53,158 nucleotides of DNA from Rhodocyclaceae bacterium (GTDB lineage Bacteria; Pseudomonadota; Gammaproteobacteria; Burkholderiales; Rhodocyclaceae). The position numbers and the translations under genes were made by a program. The stretch is taken from assembly GCA_006218025.1 (NCBI GenBank), contig VBWA01000020.1:1-53158 (forward strand). The letters are read 5' to 3'. Below are positions 16,684 to 29,456 of this stretch, in pieces. Each line of letters opens with the position of its first letter. Positions within the stretch are counted from its first letter, which is position 1. Under the pieces are notes generated by a model. The model did no database searches. It saw only the letters and a list, made by a program, of their open reading frames with translations, and had not been told where the DNA came from.

Positions 16684-18063
16684 ATGGATCAATCGAACCG
16701 CTATGCCGACCTGAGCCTCAAGGAAGAGGACCTGATCAAGGGTGGCAAGCACATCCTGGTCGCCTACAAGATGAAGCCGAAGGCCGGCACCGGCTACCTG
16801 GAAGGCGCCGCCCACTTTGCCGCCGAGTCTTCCACTGGCACCAACGTCGAAGTCTCCACCACCGACGACTTCACCAAGGGCGTGGACGCGCTGGTCTATT
16901 ACATCGACGAAGCCACCGAGGATATGCGCATCGCCTATCCGATCGAGCTGTTCGACCGCAACGTGACCGACGGCCGCTTCATGCTGGTCTCCTTCCTGAC
17001 CCTGGTCATCGGCAACAACCAGGGCATGGGCGACATCGAGCACGCCAAGATGATCGACTTCTACATGCCCGACCGGGTGATCCAGATGTTCGACGGTCCG
17101 GCCAAGGACATCACCGACCTGTGGCGCATCCTCGGCCGGCCGGTCAAGGACGGTGGCTACATTGCCGGCACCATCATCAAGCCCAAGCTGGGCCTGCGTC
17201 CCGAGCCTTTCGCCAAGGCGGCCTACCAGTTCTGGCTCGGCGGCGATTTCATCAAGAACGACGAACCGCAGGGCAACCAGACGTTCTGCCCGTTGAAGAA
17301 AGTGCTGCCGCTGGTCTATGACTCCCTCAAGCGCGCGCAGGACGAAACCGGCGAGGCCAAGCTGTTCTCGATGAACATCACCGCCGACGATCACTACGAA
17401 ATGTGCGCCCGCGCCGACTACGGACTGGAAGTGTTCGGCCCCGATGCCGACAAGCTGGCCTTCCTGGTGGATGGCTACGTCGGTGGCCCCGGCATGGTCA
17501 CCACCGCCCGTCGCCAGTACCCGAACCAGTACCTGCACTACCATCGGGCCGGCCACGGCGCCGTTACTTCGCCGTCCGCCAAGCGCGGCTACACAGCATT
17601 TGTGCTGGCCAAGATGTCGCGCCTGCAGGGTGCCTCCGGCATCCACGTCGGCACCATGGGCTACGGCAAGATGGAAGGCGAGGGCGACGACAAGATCATC
17701 GCCTACATGATCGAACGCGACGAGTGCCAGGGCCCGGTCTACTTCCAGAAGTGGTTCGGCATGAAGCCGACCACGCCGATCATCTCGGGCGGCATGAACG
17801 CGCTGCGCCTGCCCGGCTTCTTCGAGAACCTCGGCCACGGCAACGTCATCAACACTGCCGGTGGTGGCGCCTACGGCCACATCGACAGCCCGGCCTCCGG
17901 TGCCATCTCGCTGCGCCAGGCCTACGAGTGCTGGAAGGCCGGCGCCGATCCGGTCCAGTATGCGAAGGAACACAAGGAATTCGCCCGCGCCTTCGAATCC
18001 TTCCCCAAGGATGCCGACATGCTGTATCCGGGCTGGCGCGAAAAGCTCGGCGTGCACAAGTAA
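16684..18063 (+). CDS. cbbM: Ribulose-bisphosphate carboxylase, form II
   Basis: CO2-fixing enzyme of the Calvin cycle, form II (large subunits only; no cbbS follows). 459 residues, the usual size. Visible: [11 protein letters not shown] with catalytic Lys near 166, [11 protein letters not shown] with the carbamylated Lys near 191 and the Mg ligands Asp and Glu, HYHRAGHGA with catalytic His, [12 protein letters not shown] (loop 6 region, mobile Lys) and [11 protein letters not shown]. Strong RBS AAGGAGG. It is flanked by an operator upstream and a terminator downstream, with cbbQ and cbbO next, whose products activate it. Confidence 0.99.
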   Translation: MDQSNRYADLSLKEEDLIKGGKHILVAYKMKPKAGTGYLEGAAHFAAESSTGTNVEVSTTDDFTKGVDALVYYIDEATEDMRIAYPIELFDRNVTDGRFMLVSFLTLVIGNNQGMGDIEHAKMIDFYMPDRVIQMFDGPAKDITDLWRILGRPVKDGGYIAGTIIKPKLGLRPEPFAKAAYQFWLGGDFIKNDEPQGNQTFCPLKKVLPLVYDSLKRAQDETGEAKLFSMNITADDHYEMCARADYGLEVFGPDADKLAFLVDGYVGGPGMVTTARRQYPNQYLHYHRAGHGAVTSPSAKRGYTAFVLAKMSRLQGASGIHVGTMGYGKMEGEGDDKIIAYMIERDECQGPVYFQKWFGMKPTTPIISGGMNALRLPGFFENLGHGNVINTAGGGAYGHIDSPASGAISLRQAYECWKAGADPVQYAKEHKEFARAFESFPKDADMLYPGWREKLGVHK

Positions 18064-18078
18064 TTCGAATCAGGTAGA

Positions 18079-18106
18079 AAATCCCCGCCACGGCGGGGAT
18101 TTTTTC
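18079..18106 (+). terminator. Terminator after cbbM
   Basis: AAATCCCCGCC-ACG-GCGGGGATTTTTT, a perfect stem of 7 GC-rich pairs extended by A/T pairs and a T run. Partial read-through to cbbQO is likely, since no promoter is obvious in the 35 bases that follow. Confidence 0.9.
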
Positions 18107-18141
18107 CCGGGTTAACCCGACTGTTTTAATCGGATAAAGCC

Positions 18142-18945
18142 ATGTCTAACAAAGAGCAGTTTCTGGTCAAGACGGAACCCTACTATCAGGCGCAGGGCAA
18201 GGAAGTGACGCTGTTCGAGGCGGCCTACCATGCTCGTTTGCCTGTGATGCTCAAGGGCCCCACCGGTTGCGGCAAGTCGCGCTTCGTCGAGTACATGGCC
18301 TGGAAGCTTGGCAAGCCGCTGATCACCGTGGCCTGCAACGAAGACATGACGGCCTCCGACCTGGTCGGCCGCTATCTGCTCGACGCCAACGGCACGCGCT
18401 GGCTCGACGGCCCGCTGACCACAGCCGCGCGCATGGGGGCTGTCTGCTATCTCGACGAGATCGTCGAGGCGCGCCAGGACACCACGGTGGTGATCCATCC
18501 GTTGACCGACCATCGCCGCGTGCTGCCGCTGGACAAGAAGGGCGAGCTGATCGAGGCGCATCCCGACTTTCAACTGGTGATTTCCTACAACCCCGGCTAT
18601 CAGTCGCTGATGAAGGACCTCAAGCAATCGACCAAGCAGCGCTTTACCGCCTTCGATTTCGATTACCCCGAGGCGGCGCTGGAAACGCAGATCGTGGCGA
18701 CGGAAACCGGGCTCGACCCGGCCATGGCGGGCAAGCTGGTGAAGATCGCCCAGACGGCGCGCAATCTGAAGGGCCACGGGCTCGACGAGGGCATTTCGAC
18801 GCGTCTCGTGGTCTACGCCGCAACGCTGATCGGGCGCGGGGTCGCGCCGCAGGATGCCTGCCGCATGGCCATGGTGCGACCGATCACCGACGACGCCGAC
18901 ATCCGCGCCACGCTCGATCACGCCATCGACGCAGTTTTTGCCTGA
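18142..18945 (+). CDS. cbbQ: RuBisCO activase subunit CbbQ (MoxR AAA+ ATPase)
   Basis: AAA+ ATPase of the MoxR group, 267 residues, which with CbbO forms the motor removing inhibitory sugar phosphates from RuBisCO. Walker A GPTGCGKSR lies near residues 39-46, Walker B in VCYLDEIVEARQD near 110, sensor I in VISYNPGYQS near 150, and an arginine region TKQRFTAFDFDYP follows. Its closeness to cbbM and cbbO settles the name among MoxR proteins. cbbO begins 33 bases later; the gap carries a copy of the dispersed motif. Confidence 0.96.
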   Translation: MSNKEQFLVKTEPYYQAQGKEVTLFEAAYHARLPVMLKGPTGCGKSRFVEYMAWKLGKPLITVACNEDMTASDLVGRYLLDANGTRWLDGPLTTAARMGAVCYLDEIVEARQDTTVVIHPLTDHRRVLPLDKKGELIEAHPDFQLVISYNPGYQSLMKDLKQSTKQRFTAFDFDYPEAALETQIVATETGLDPAMAGKLVKIAQTARNLKGHGLDEGISTRLVVYAATLIGRGVAPQDACRMAMVRPITDDADIRATLDHAIDAVFA

Positions 18946-18948
18946 AGA

Positions 18949-18970
18949 GTCGGCACTGGCGACACGGCGA
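18949..18970 (+). repeat. Dispersed GTCGGCRCTGGCG motif between cbbQ and cbbO
   Basis: GTCGGCACTGGCGACACGGC then GA. This is the only short copy outside a coding region, showing that protein coding is not needed for its conservation. Confidence 0.65.
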
Positions 18971-18978
18971 TATAGACC

Positions 18979-21303
18979 ATGGCGACGGGATTCCGCCCGG
19001 TCAGCGATGCCCGCCAGCGGCAGATGGCGCATCCGCAGGTGCAGGCATGGTGGCTGGCACTCGATTGCGGTTTCGCACAGGTCGCCGACGTCTTCGAGGA
19101 ATGCCTTTATGAGGCGCTGACCCGCTTCACCAAGCCGCAGATGGAGGCCTACATCGAGGCCGCGCGCTTCATCGGCAAGCTCGGGCGCGGTCCTGAACCT
19201 TTGCTGGCCTTTCTCGAAGAGTGGCCGTCGGTGGTCGACGCCACCGGTGGCGACCAGGAAAGCCTTTTGCCGCCGGTCATGAGTGCGATTCGCGCGATGC
19301 AGAAGTCGCCCAACAGCAAGGCCATCACACCCTTCCTGCAAACCCTGGCCGCCGTTGCGCGGCGCCTCCCGTCCGCCGACCAGCTCCGCGCCTACATCGA
19401 CATCGCCCTGGACCTGATGACGCGTACCTCGGGATCGATCCACGGCCATCACACCACTTTTCCCAGTCCCGGCCTGCCCGAGCTCTTCGTGCAGGCGCCG
19501 CGTCTGCTCGGTCTGCTGGCAACGGCGGGCCTGCGCAACTGGACCGAGTACGGCATCCGCAACTACGCCAGGCATCCGGAGCGCCAGGAGGAGTATTTCC
19601 GTCTCGAATCCGCCGACAGCCGGGCAGTGCTGCAGCGCGAACGCCACGGCACGCTGTTCGCCGACGTCGAACGGCAACTCGAACTCACCCTGCGCGCGTT
19701 GTGGCGCGACAGCGACCTGTTGGTGCCCTACTCGACGGCGTTCGACGAACTGCGCCAGCCGATGCCCTACTACGACAAGCTGGGCATGCGCGTGCCGGAC
19801 GTGTTCGACGATGCCCATGGTCACAATGGAATAGTCAGCGGCATCGACCGCTACCGCGCCGTGCTGGCCCACATGGTCGGCCACCGCCGTTGGAGCACGC
19901 CGCAGATCGCCGACAACTGGAGCCCCTTCCAGCGCATGGCGGTCGAATTCTTCGAGGACTGCCGGGTCGAGACGCTGCTGATCAGGGAGTTTCCGGGCCT
20001 GCGCCGCATCTTCCTCGCCCTGCATCCAGAGCCGCTCGTGGATTCCTGCGATCCCGAAACCACGTCGTGCTTGCGCCACCGCCTGGCGATGCTGTCGCGC
20101 GCGCTGATCGATCCCGGGCACGGCTACGCCGATCCGGTGCTGCTCGAATTCGCGCAGCGTTTCCGCGAACTGCTTGCCGCCGGCGAGTCCAGCACCGGGG
20201 AGATCGCGACGCTGGCGCTTTCCTATGTCGCCAGGACACGGCGCCAGAGCGACCAGTTCGCCAAAGTGCACTTCGACGCCACGGTTGTCGACTACCGCGA
20301 CGACAATCGCCAGCTGTGGAAATTCATCGAGCAGGGCGACGAGGAAGCCGCCTTCGACGAGGCGCGCAGGCCGGAGCCGGCCGAAGTGCGGCAAGGCCTG
20401 CCGCCGCGCCACTATCCCGAGTGGGACTATCAGAGTCAGACCTATCGGCCGGACTGGGTCAGTCTCTACGAAGCCCTGCATCCAAGCGGCAAGGCCGCCG
20501 ACATCGACCGGCTGCTGGCCAAGCACGCCGCGCTGGCCAAGCGCCTGAAGCGCCTGCTCGACCTGCTCAAGCCGCAGGACAAGGTGCGCATCCGCTACCA
20601 GGAGGAGGGCAGCGACCTCGACCTCGACGTCGCCATCGGCTCGCTGATCGACTTCAAGAGCGGCATCACGCCCGATTCGCGGATCAACATGAGCCACCGC
20701 ACGGACGGGCGCGACATCAACGTCCTGCTGCTGCTCGACCTCTCGGAATCGCTCAACCAGAAAGTCGGCGCTGGCGGGACGGCGACCGGGCAGACGATTC
20801 TCGAGCTATCGCAGGAGGCCGTGTCCCTGCTGGCCTGGGCGATCGACTGCCTCGGCGACTCCTGCGCCATTGCCGGTTTCCATTCCAACACCCGACATGA
20901 AGTGCGCTACCAGCACATCAAGGGCTTTTCCGAGCGCTGGGACGACACCGTCAAGGCGCGGCTGGCGGCCATGGAGGCGGGCTGGTCCACCCGCATGGGC
21001 GCAGCGCTGCGCCACGCCGGCCACTACCTGGCGGCGCGGCCGGCGGACAAGAAAATCCTGCTGCTGCTGACCGACGGCGAACCGGCCGACATCGATGTCG
21101 ACGAGCCTGGCCACCTGCGCGCCGACGCCCGCAAGGCCGTCGAGGAACTGGCCGCCAAAGGCGTCACGACCTTCTGCCTGAGCCTCGATCCGCGGGCTGA
21201 CGAATACGTCCGCGACATCTTCGGCAAGCGCTGGCGGGTGCTCGACCGAATCGAGCGCCTGCCCGAGACGCTGCCGAGCCTTTACATGGAGCTGACCCGC
21301 TAG
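18979..21303 (+). CDS. cbbO: RuBisCO activase subunit CbbO (VWA domain)
   Basis: Large adaptor of the CbbQO activase, 774 residues. The N-terminal two thirds are the CbbO-specific region, with repeats of helices and an acidic-rich middle. The C-terminal third is a von Willebrand A domain with a MIDAS motif DLSES near residue 587 and LLTDGEPADID near 700; the MIDAS is required for docking on RuBisCO. Shortly after the MIDAS the protein reads VGAGGTATG, encoded by the dispersed motif at 20764. ATG start at 18979; no strong RBS is visible. Confidence 0.95.
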   Translation: MATGFRPVSDARQRQMAHPQVQAWWLALDCGFAQVADVFEECLYEALTRFTKPQMEAYIEAARFIGKLGRGPEPLLAFLEEWPSVVDATGGDQESLLPPVMSAIRAMQKSPNSKAITPFLQTLAAVARRLPSADQLRAYIDIALDLMTRTSGSIHGHHTTFPSPGLPELFVQAPRLLGLLATAGLRNWTEYGIRNYARHPERQEEYFRLESADSRAVLQRERHGTLFADVERQLELTLRALWRDSDLLVPYSTAFDELRQPMPYYDKLGMRVPDVFDDAHGHNGIVSGIDRYRAVLAHMVGHRRWSTPQIADNWSPFQRMAVEFFEDCRVETLLIREFPGLRRIFLALHPEPLVDSCDPETTSCLRHRLAMLSRALIDPGHGYADPVLLEFAQRFRELLAAGESSTGEIATLALSYVARTRRQSDQFAKVHFDATVVDYRDDNRQLWKFIEQGDEEAAFDEARRPEPAEVRQGLPPRHYPEWDYQSQTYRPDWVSLYEALHPSGKAADIDRLLAKHAALAKRLKRLLDLLKPQDKVRIRYQEEGSDLDLDVAIGSLIDFKSGITPDSRINMSHRTDGRDINVLLLLDLSESLNQKVGAGGTATGQTILELSQEAVSLLAWAIDCLGDSCAIAGFHSNTRHEVRYQHIKGFSERWDDTVKARLAAMEAGWSTRMGAALRHAGHYLAARPADKKILLLLTDGEPADIDVDEPGHLRADARKAVEELAAKGVTTFCLSLDPRADEYVRDIFGKRWRVLDRIERLPETLPSLYMELTR
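20764..20786 (+). repeat. Dispersed GTCGGCGCTGGCG motif, copy in cbbO
   Basis: GTCGGCGCTGGCGGGACGGC then GAC, identical over its 23 bases to the inverted copy at 31989-32011 in an unrelated gene. The ends GTCGGCG and CGGCGAC are near-complementary, so the unit is an imperfect palindrome. Confidence 0.7.
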
Positions 21304-21355
21304 GCGAGGTTCGCGCCGACCCGGTTGCGGCGACGCAGAAGAGCAAACAGCGGGC

Positions 21356-21410
21356 TTATTTGAAGGATAAGAAAAAGTGAATGGTACTTATAGATCGATG
21401 CGATTACATT
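21356..21410 (+). promoter_or_regulatory. CbbR operator and promoter of the fbp operon
   Basis: TTAT-TTGAAGG-ATAA at 21356-21370 (extended to CTTAT/ATAAG) and CTTAT at 21387, again 31 bases after the first T. A TACATT -10 candidate follows at the same distance as in the cbbM promoter; the -35 (GGTACT) is poor, as expected for an activator-dependent promoter. The whole gap 21304-21549 has no gene. Confidence 0.78.
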
Positions 21411-21549
21411 GTCCGCTGACAAAACGGGGTCATTTGCACCGGCAGTGTGCAGGAGGCAATCCGGGAACGAATATTCAGTGGAGGCTGGCGCCAAACACAT
21501 CGGCGTCAGGCACAGCGGCAGCGACTACACATACTAAGGAGCAGGACTG

Positions 21550-22641
21550 ATGCACCACGGACGCACCACGCTGACGCGCTATACCATTGAGGAAGAACAC
21601 AAGCATCCTGGCGCCTCGGGTGAGTTCTCCGGCCTGCTCAATTCCCTGGCGACGGCAATCAAGATCATCTCCAACCAGGTGAACAAGGGTGCCTTGGTGG
21701 GCGCCTTGGGCAATGCCGGAGGTGACGATGTATCGGTGAACGTCCAGGGTGAGGTGCAGAAGAAGCTCGACGTCATGAGCAACGAGGTCATGCTTCAGGA
21801 AAACCAGTGGAACGGGCACCTCTCCGGCATGGCCTCCGAGGAAATGGACGACGTGTATTCCATTCCCGACCATTGCAGGCGCGGCAAGTATCTGCTGGTC
21901 TTCGATCCCCTTGACGGCAGTTCGAACATCGACGTCAACTTGACGGTGGGAACGATCTTTTCGATCCTGCGCGCACCCAATCCGGGCAGCAACGCCAGCC
22001 TCGAAGATTTCCTGCAGCCCGGCACGCAACAGGTCTGCGCCGGCCTCGCGCTCTACGGGCCATCGACCATGCTGGTGCTGACCACCGGCGACGGGGTCGA
22101 TGGCTTCACCCTGGACCGCGACATCGGCGCCTTCATCCTGACCCATCCCCGGATGCGCATTCCGGACGACGCGAACGAGTTTGCCATCAACTCGTCCAAT
22201 GAGCGTTTCTGGGAACCCCCGGTCAAGCGCTATGTGGAAGAGTGCCTGGCCGGCAAGACGGGCCCCCGCGGCAAGGACTTCAATATGCGCTGGGTCGCCT
22301 CGCTGGTCGCCGAAACCTTCCGCATTCTGACGCGCGGCGGGATTTTCATGTATCCGAAGGACAGCAAGGATCCTGCCCGGCCCGGTCGCTTGCGGCTGAT
22401 GTATGAGGCCAATCCGATTTCCTTCCTGATCGAGCAGGCCGGTGGCGCATCGACCACCGGGCGCGAACGGGTGATGGAACTTTCCCCGAAGGACCTGCAC
22501 CAGCGCGTACCGCTGATTTTCGGTTCGAAGAACGAAGTCGAGCGGGTCGCCGGCTACCACGCGGAATACGCCAGCGGCAAGGAACCGGATACCTTCAACT
22601 CGCCGCTGTTTTCAACGCGCTCGCTGTTCAGAACACAGTAA
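21550..22641 (+). CDS. fbp: Fructose-1,6-bisphosphatase, class I
   Basis: Hydrolyses fructose-1,6-bisphosphate (and, in autotrophs, often sedoheptulose bisphosphate) in Calvin-cycle regeneration. 363 residues, somewhat longer than E. coli Fbp. The metal-binding signature [13 protein letters not shown] lies near residue 118; [13 protein letters not shown] and GGIFMYPKD follow. RBS AAGGAG. First gene of the CbbR-controlled operon fbp-prk; prk begins 14 bases later. Confidence 0.97.
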   Translation: MHHGRTTLTRYTIEEEHKHPGASGEFSGLLNSLATAIKIISNQVNKGALVGALGNAGGDDVSVNVQGEVQKKLDVMSNEVMLQENQWNGHLSGMASEEMDDVYSIPDHCRRGKYLLVFDPLDGSSNIDVNLTVGTIFSILRAPNPGSNASLEDFLQPGTQQVCAGLALYGPSTMLVLTTGDGVDGFTLDRDIGAFILTHPRMRIPDDANEFAINSSNERFWEPPVKRYVEECLAGKTGPRGKDFNMRWVASLVAETFRILTRGGIFMYPKDSKDPARPGRLRLMYEANPISFLIEQAGGASTTGRERVMELSPKDLHQRVPLIFGSKNEVERVAGYHAEYASGKEPDTFNSPLFSTRSLFRTQ

Positions 22642-22655
22642 CTCAGGAGAGCCCC

Positions 22656-23528
22656 ATGTCGGTCAAGCATCCCATCGTCGCCATCACCGGATCTTCCGGC
22701 GCCGGCACGTCCACGGTCACCAAGTCTTTCGATCTGGTCTTCCGCCGTGAAAACCTCAAGGCGGCCATCGTCGAGGGCGACTCCTTCCATCGCTTCGACC
22801 GCAAGTCCATGAAAGTGGCGGCGGAAGAAGCGCGGCTACAGGGCAACAACCATTTCAGCCACTTCGGTCCGGAAGCAAACCTGCTCGAGGAACTGGCCGG
22901 GCTGTTCAAGACCTATGGCGAAACCGGGCGCGGCAAGGTGCGCAAGTACTTGCACAATGCCGACGAAGCGGCGCCCTACGGCCAGGAGTCGGGAGAATTC
23001 ACGCCTTGGGAAGACATTCCCGGCGGCACCGATCTGATGTTCTACGAGGGCCTGCACGGCGCCGCGGTCACAGACACGGTCAACGTTGCGCAGCATGCCG
23101 ACCTGCTGGTGGGCGTGGTGCCGACGGTGAACCTCGAATGGATCCAGAAGCTGCACCGCGACAAGAACCAGCGCGGCTATTCGACCGAGGCCGTAGTCGA
23201 TACCATCCTGCGCCGCATGCCGGACTACATCAACTACATCACCCCGCAGTTCTCGCGCACCCACGTGAACTTCCAGCGGGTGCCGACGGTGGACACCTCC
23301 AACCCTTTCATCGCCCGCGACATTCCGACGGCGGACGAAAGCTTCGTCGTAATCCGCTTCGCCAACCCGAAGGGCATCGATTTCCCCTATCTGCTCTCCA
23401 TGATCCACAATTCCTTCATGTCGCGGCCGAACATCATCGTGGTGCCCGGCGGCAAGATGGAACTGGCGATGCAGCTGATCTTCACGCCCCTGATTTTGCG
23501 CATGATGGAAAACCGCAAGCGGGCCTGA
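22656..23528 (+). CDS. prk: Phosphoribulokinase
   Basis: Makes ribulose-1,5-bisphosphate for RuBisCO from ribulose-5-phosphate and ATP. 290 residues, the octameric proteobacterial form (cbbP). Nucleotide loop ITGSSGAGTSTVTKSF near residue 10, then VEGDSFHRFDR with the catalytic Asp, and FYEGLHGA. The start follows a CAGGAGAG ribosome site. Downstream is a 101-base gap before tkt that may hold another promoter. Confidence 0.97.
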   Translation: MSVKHPIVAITGSSGAGTSTVTKSFDLVFRRENLKAAIVEGDSFHRFDRKSMKVAAEEARLQGNNHFSHFGPEANLLEELAGLFKTYGETGRGKVRKYLHNADEAAPYGQESGEFTPWEDIPGGTDLMFYEGLHGAAVTDTVNVAQHADLLVGVVPTVNLEWIQKLHRDKNQRGYSTEAVVDTILRRMPDYINYITPQFSRTHVNFQRVPTVDTSNPFIARDIPTADESFVVIRFANPKGIDFPYLLSMIHNSFMSRPNIIVVPGGKMELAMQLIFTPLILRMMENRKRA

Positions 23529-23629
23529 GCGTCGGCGAATCAAGCAGCAAAAAATTCCACCCAGCGCGATCCAGCGCAATTTCGAAGATAATATCGGGTT
23601 CCACCCGACCCTATTAGAAGAGGGAAGTG

Positions 23630-26675
<3,046 letters not shown>

Positions 26676-26694
26676 TCCATTCAAATACCATTAT

Positions 26695-26770
26695 CCACAG
26701 AGGCACAGAGGCACAGAGGAAAAGCACGAGAAAGCTTTTGGGGTCTCTCTGTGCCTCTGTGTCTCTGTGG
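26695..26770. repeat. CACAGAGG-type inverted repeat between gap and pgk
   Basis: Left arm CCACAGAGGCACAGAGGCAC... (26695-26719) and right arm ending ...CTCTGTGTCTCTGTGG (26745-26770) are nearly perfect complements, enclosing a loop with an inner AAAAGC/GCTTTT stem. This kind of CACAGAGR tandem in inverted arrangement is widespread in unrelated bacteria. It would form a large hairpin in the gap-pgk transcript. The right arm can be read as the extra codons LCLCG upstream of the pgk start. Confidence 0.85.
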
Positions 26771-26786
26771 TGAAAGGTTTTATTCC

Positions 26787-27968
26787 ATGACATTCAAACG
26801 TCTCACCGATTTCAATCTCCAGGGCAAGCGCGTCTTCATCCGCGCCGATCTCAACGTGCCGGTCAAGGATGGCAAGGTCACCTCGGACGCGCGCATCACC
26901 GCCTCGATGCCAACCATCGAGCATTGCCTCAAGGCCGGCGCCCGTGTGATGGTCACTTCGCACCTCGGCCGTCCGGAAGAAGGCGTGTTCACCGAGGAAA
27001 ACTCGCTCAAGCCGGTGGCCGATGTCATGGCTGCCAAGCTTGGCAAGCCGGTGCGCGTGATCCGCGACTGGGTCGACGGCGGTTTCGAAGTCGCCCCCGG
27101 CGAAGTGGTGCTGCTGGAGAACTGCCGCTTCAACAAGGGCGAGAAGAAGAATGTCGAGGCTACGGCGCGGAAGTACGCCGCCCTGTGCGATCTCTTCGTC
27201 ATGGATGCCTTCGGTACCGCGCATCGCGCCGAGGCTTCCACCTATGGCGTCGCCCAGTACGCTCCGGCGGCCTGCGCCGGCCTGCTGGTGGCTGAGGAAC
27301 TCGAAGCGCTGACCAAGGCGCTGGCGACCCCGGCGCGGCCGATGGTGGCCATCGTTGGCGGTTCCAAGGTTTCGACCAAGCTGACCGTGCTCGAGTCGCT
27401 GTCGGAGAAGGTCGACCAGATGGTGGTCGGCGGCGGCATCGCCAACACCTTCCTCAAGGCCAGCGGCAGGAACGTCGGCAAGTCGCTGTGCGAGGACGAC
27501 CTGGTGCCCACTGCCCAGGCGCTGATGAAGAAGATGACGGCGCGCGGCGCCACCATCCCGATCGCGGTCGACGTGGTCTGCGGCAAGAAGTTCGACGCCG
27601 CAGAGCCCGCCGTGGCAAAGGATGCGGGGAGCGTCGCCGATGACGACATGATTTTCGACATCGGCCCGAAGTCGGCGCAGGAACTGGTCGACATCATCAT
27701 GAAGGCCGGCACGGTGGTGTGGAACGGCCCGGTCGGCGTGTTCGAGTTCGACCAGTTCGGCGCAGGCACCAAGGCCATCGCCATGGCCATCGCCAACACC
27801 AAGGCCTTTACCCTGGCGGGCGGCGGCGACACCATTGCGGCGATCCAGAAGTACGATATCTACGACAAGGTGTCCTACATTTCGACCGCTGGCGGTGCCT
27901 TCCTTGAGTTCCTCGAAGGCAAGAAATTGCCGGCGGTCGAGATGCTCGAACAGCGGGCGGCTGGATGA
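26787..27968 (+). CDS. pgk: Phosphoglycerate kinase
   Basis: Transfers phosphate between ATP and 3-phosphoglycerate. 393 residues. Motifs: [18 protein letters not shown] at the start, [32 protein letters not shown], then [17 protein letters not shown] and [12 protein letters not shown] for nucleotide. The ATG at 26787 gives the usual MTFKRLTD; an upstream ATG at 26751 falls within the repeat and is rejected. Overlaps pyk by 4 bases. Confidence 0.98.
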   Translation: MTFKRLTDFNLQGKRVFIRADLNVPVKDGKVTSDARITASMPTIEHCLKAGARVMVTSHLGRPEEGVFTEENSLKPVADVMAAKLGKPVRVIRDWVDGGFEVAPGEVVLLENCRFNKGEKKNVEATARKYAALCDLFVMDAFGTAHRAEASTYGVAQYAPAACAGLLVAEELEALTKALATPARPMVAIVGGSKVSTKLTVLESLSEKVDQMVVGGGIANTFLKASGRNVGKSLCEDDLVPTAQALMKKMTARGATIPIAVDVVCGKKFDAAEPAVAKDAGSVADDDMIFDIGPKSAQELVDIIMKAGTVVWNGPVGVFEFDQFGAGTKAIAMAIANTKAFTLAGGGDTIAAIQKYDIYDKVSYISTAGGAFLEFLEGKKLPAVEMLEQRAAG

Positions 27969-29413
27969 CGGCTTCGCTGCAGCGCTCGACCAAGATCGTT
28001 GCCACGCTCGGTCCCGCGACGAGCAGTCCCGAGCGCATGCTGGCGCTGGTGGCGGCGGGGGTGGATGTAGTCCGCATCAACTTTTCCCACGGCACGGCTG
28101 AGGATCACCGCAAGCGTGTCGATGCGCTGCGAGCCGCAGCGCACGACGCGGGGCGCACGGTCGGCGTCATGGCGGACCTGCAGGGCCCCAAGATTCGTAT
28201 CGGCAAGTTTGCGTCCGGTCCGATCGCAATCAAGGCCGACCAGGAGTTCATCCTCGATGCTGCCTGCACTCTGGGTGACGAGGGGCGGGTGGGGCTCGAC
28301 TATCCGGATCTGGTCAAGGACGTGCGAGCCGGCGACGTGCTGTTGCTCGATGACGGACGCACCGTGTTCGATGTGCTGAAGGTTCAGGGCAAGGAAATTC
28401 TTTGCCGAAATCGCCATGACGGCGAACTCTCGAACAACAAGGGAATCAACAAGCAGGGGGGCGGCCTTACTGCGCCAGCACTTACCGCCAAGGACATGGA
28501 GGATATCCGCATTGCGGCGAGCCTCGGCATCGATTATGTGGCGGTGTCCTTTCCCAAATCGGGCGACGACATGCGCCTGGCGCGTGCATTGCTGCAGGCT
28601 GCCGGGTCGAATGCGCTGCTGGTGGCCAAGATCGAGCGCGTCGAGGCGATCGAGAACCTGAACAGCATTCTGGAAGCCACCGACGGCGTCATGGTCGCGC
28701 GCGGCGACCTGGCGGTCGAGGTCGGCGACGCGGCGGTGCCGGCCCTGCAAAAGCGCATCATCCGCACCGCGCGCGAATTCAACAAGTTCGCCATCACCGC
28801 GACGCAGATGATGGAGTCGATGATCCACAGCCCGGTGCCGACCCGCGCCGAGGTGTCGGACGTCGCCAATGCCGTGCTCGACGGCACCGACGCGGTGATG
28901 CTCTCGGCGGAAACGGCGACCGGCGACTACCCGGTGCAAACCGTCGAGGCCATGGCACGGATCTGCGTCGAAGCCGAAAAATCCTCCGATTTCCCGCTCG
29001 ACACGCATTTCCTGCATCGCGTGTTCACCCGGATCGACCAGTCGATCGCCATGGCCGCGCTGTTCGCCGCCCATCACCTCAAGGTCAAGGCGATTGCCGC
29101 CCTGACCGAATCCGGCTCCACCGCGCTGTGGATGTCGCGCTTGAACACGGGGATTCCGATTTATGCCCTGACCCAGGAAGTGCGCACGCGCTACAAGGTC
29201 AGCATATTCAAGGGCGTGTTTCCGGTGATGATGGGGCAGAGCGGCCATGATCGCGACCAGGTGCTGCTCGACGCCGAGGAAGCCCTGATCGCCGCCGGCG
29301 CAGTCGAGATGGGCGATTTGATCGTGCTCACCATCGGCGAGCCGATCGGCAAGCCGGGCGGTACCAACACCATGAAGATCGTCAAGGTGGGCGAGCATCG
29401 CTCGAACCAATAA
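27965..29413 (+). CDS. pyk: Pyruvate kinase
   Basis: Converts phosphoenolpyruvate and ADP to pyruvate and ATP. 482 residues. Signs: [36 protein letters not shown], the active-site signature [13 protein letters not shown] with catalytic Lys, [12 protein letters not shown], and ATQMMESM. Starts inside the pgk stop (ATGA), so tightly coupled. Placing pyk within a Calvin-cycle cluster gives a route from newly fixed 3-phosphoglycerate to pyruvate, given enolase and mutase from elsewhere. The C-terminal allosteric domain (CTEXT-like: [12 protein letters not shown]) is complete. Confidence 0.97.
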   Translation: MTASLQRSTKIVATLGPATSSPERMLALVAAGVDVVRINFSHGTAEDHRKRVDALRAAAHDAGRTVGVMADLQGPKIRIGKFASGPIAIKADQEFILDAACTLGDEGRVGLDYPDLVKDVRAGDVLLLDDGRTVFDVLKVQGKEILCRNRHDGELSNNKGINKQGGGLTAPALTAKDMEDIRIAASLGIDYVAVSFPKSGDDMRLARALLQAAGSNALLVAKIERVEAIENLNSILEATDGVMVARGDLAVEVGDAAVPALQKRIIRTAREFNKFAITATQMMESMIHSPVPTRAEVSDVANAVLDGTDAVMLSAETATGDYPVQTVEAMARICVEAEKSSDFPLDTHFLHRVFTRIDQSIAMAALFAAHHLKVKAIAALTESGSTALWMSRLNTGIPIYALTQEVRTRYKVSIFKGVFPVMMGQSGHDRDQVLLDAEEALIAAGAVEMGDLIVLTIGEPIGKPGGTNTMKIVKVGEHRSNQ

Positions 29414-29456
29414 GTCGTCTAACGAGTCACACTGAATTCATCCTTAGGAGATTGCC

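Noticed and set aside
16684-18063. Form I RuBisCO or RuBisCO-like protein
   Set aside because: The sequence has the form II motifs and all catalytic residues, and no small-subunit gene follows.
18946-18978. Frameshift between cbbQ and cbbO
   Set aside because: Both proteins are complete with normal ends; the 33-base gap is a true spacer that contains the dispersed motif.
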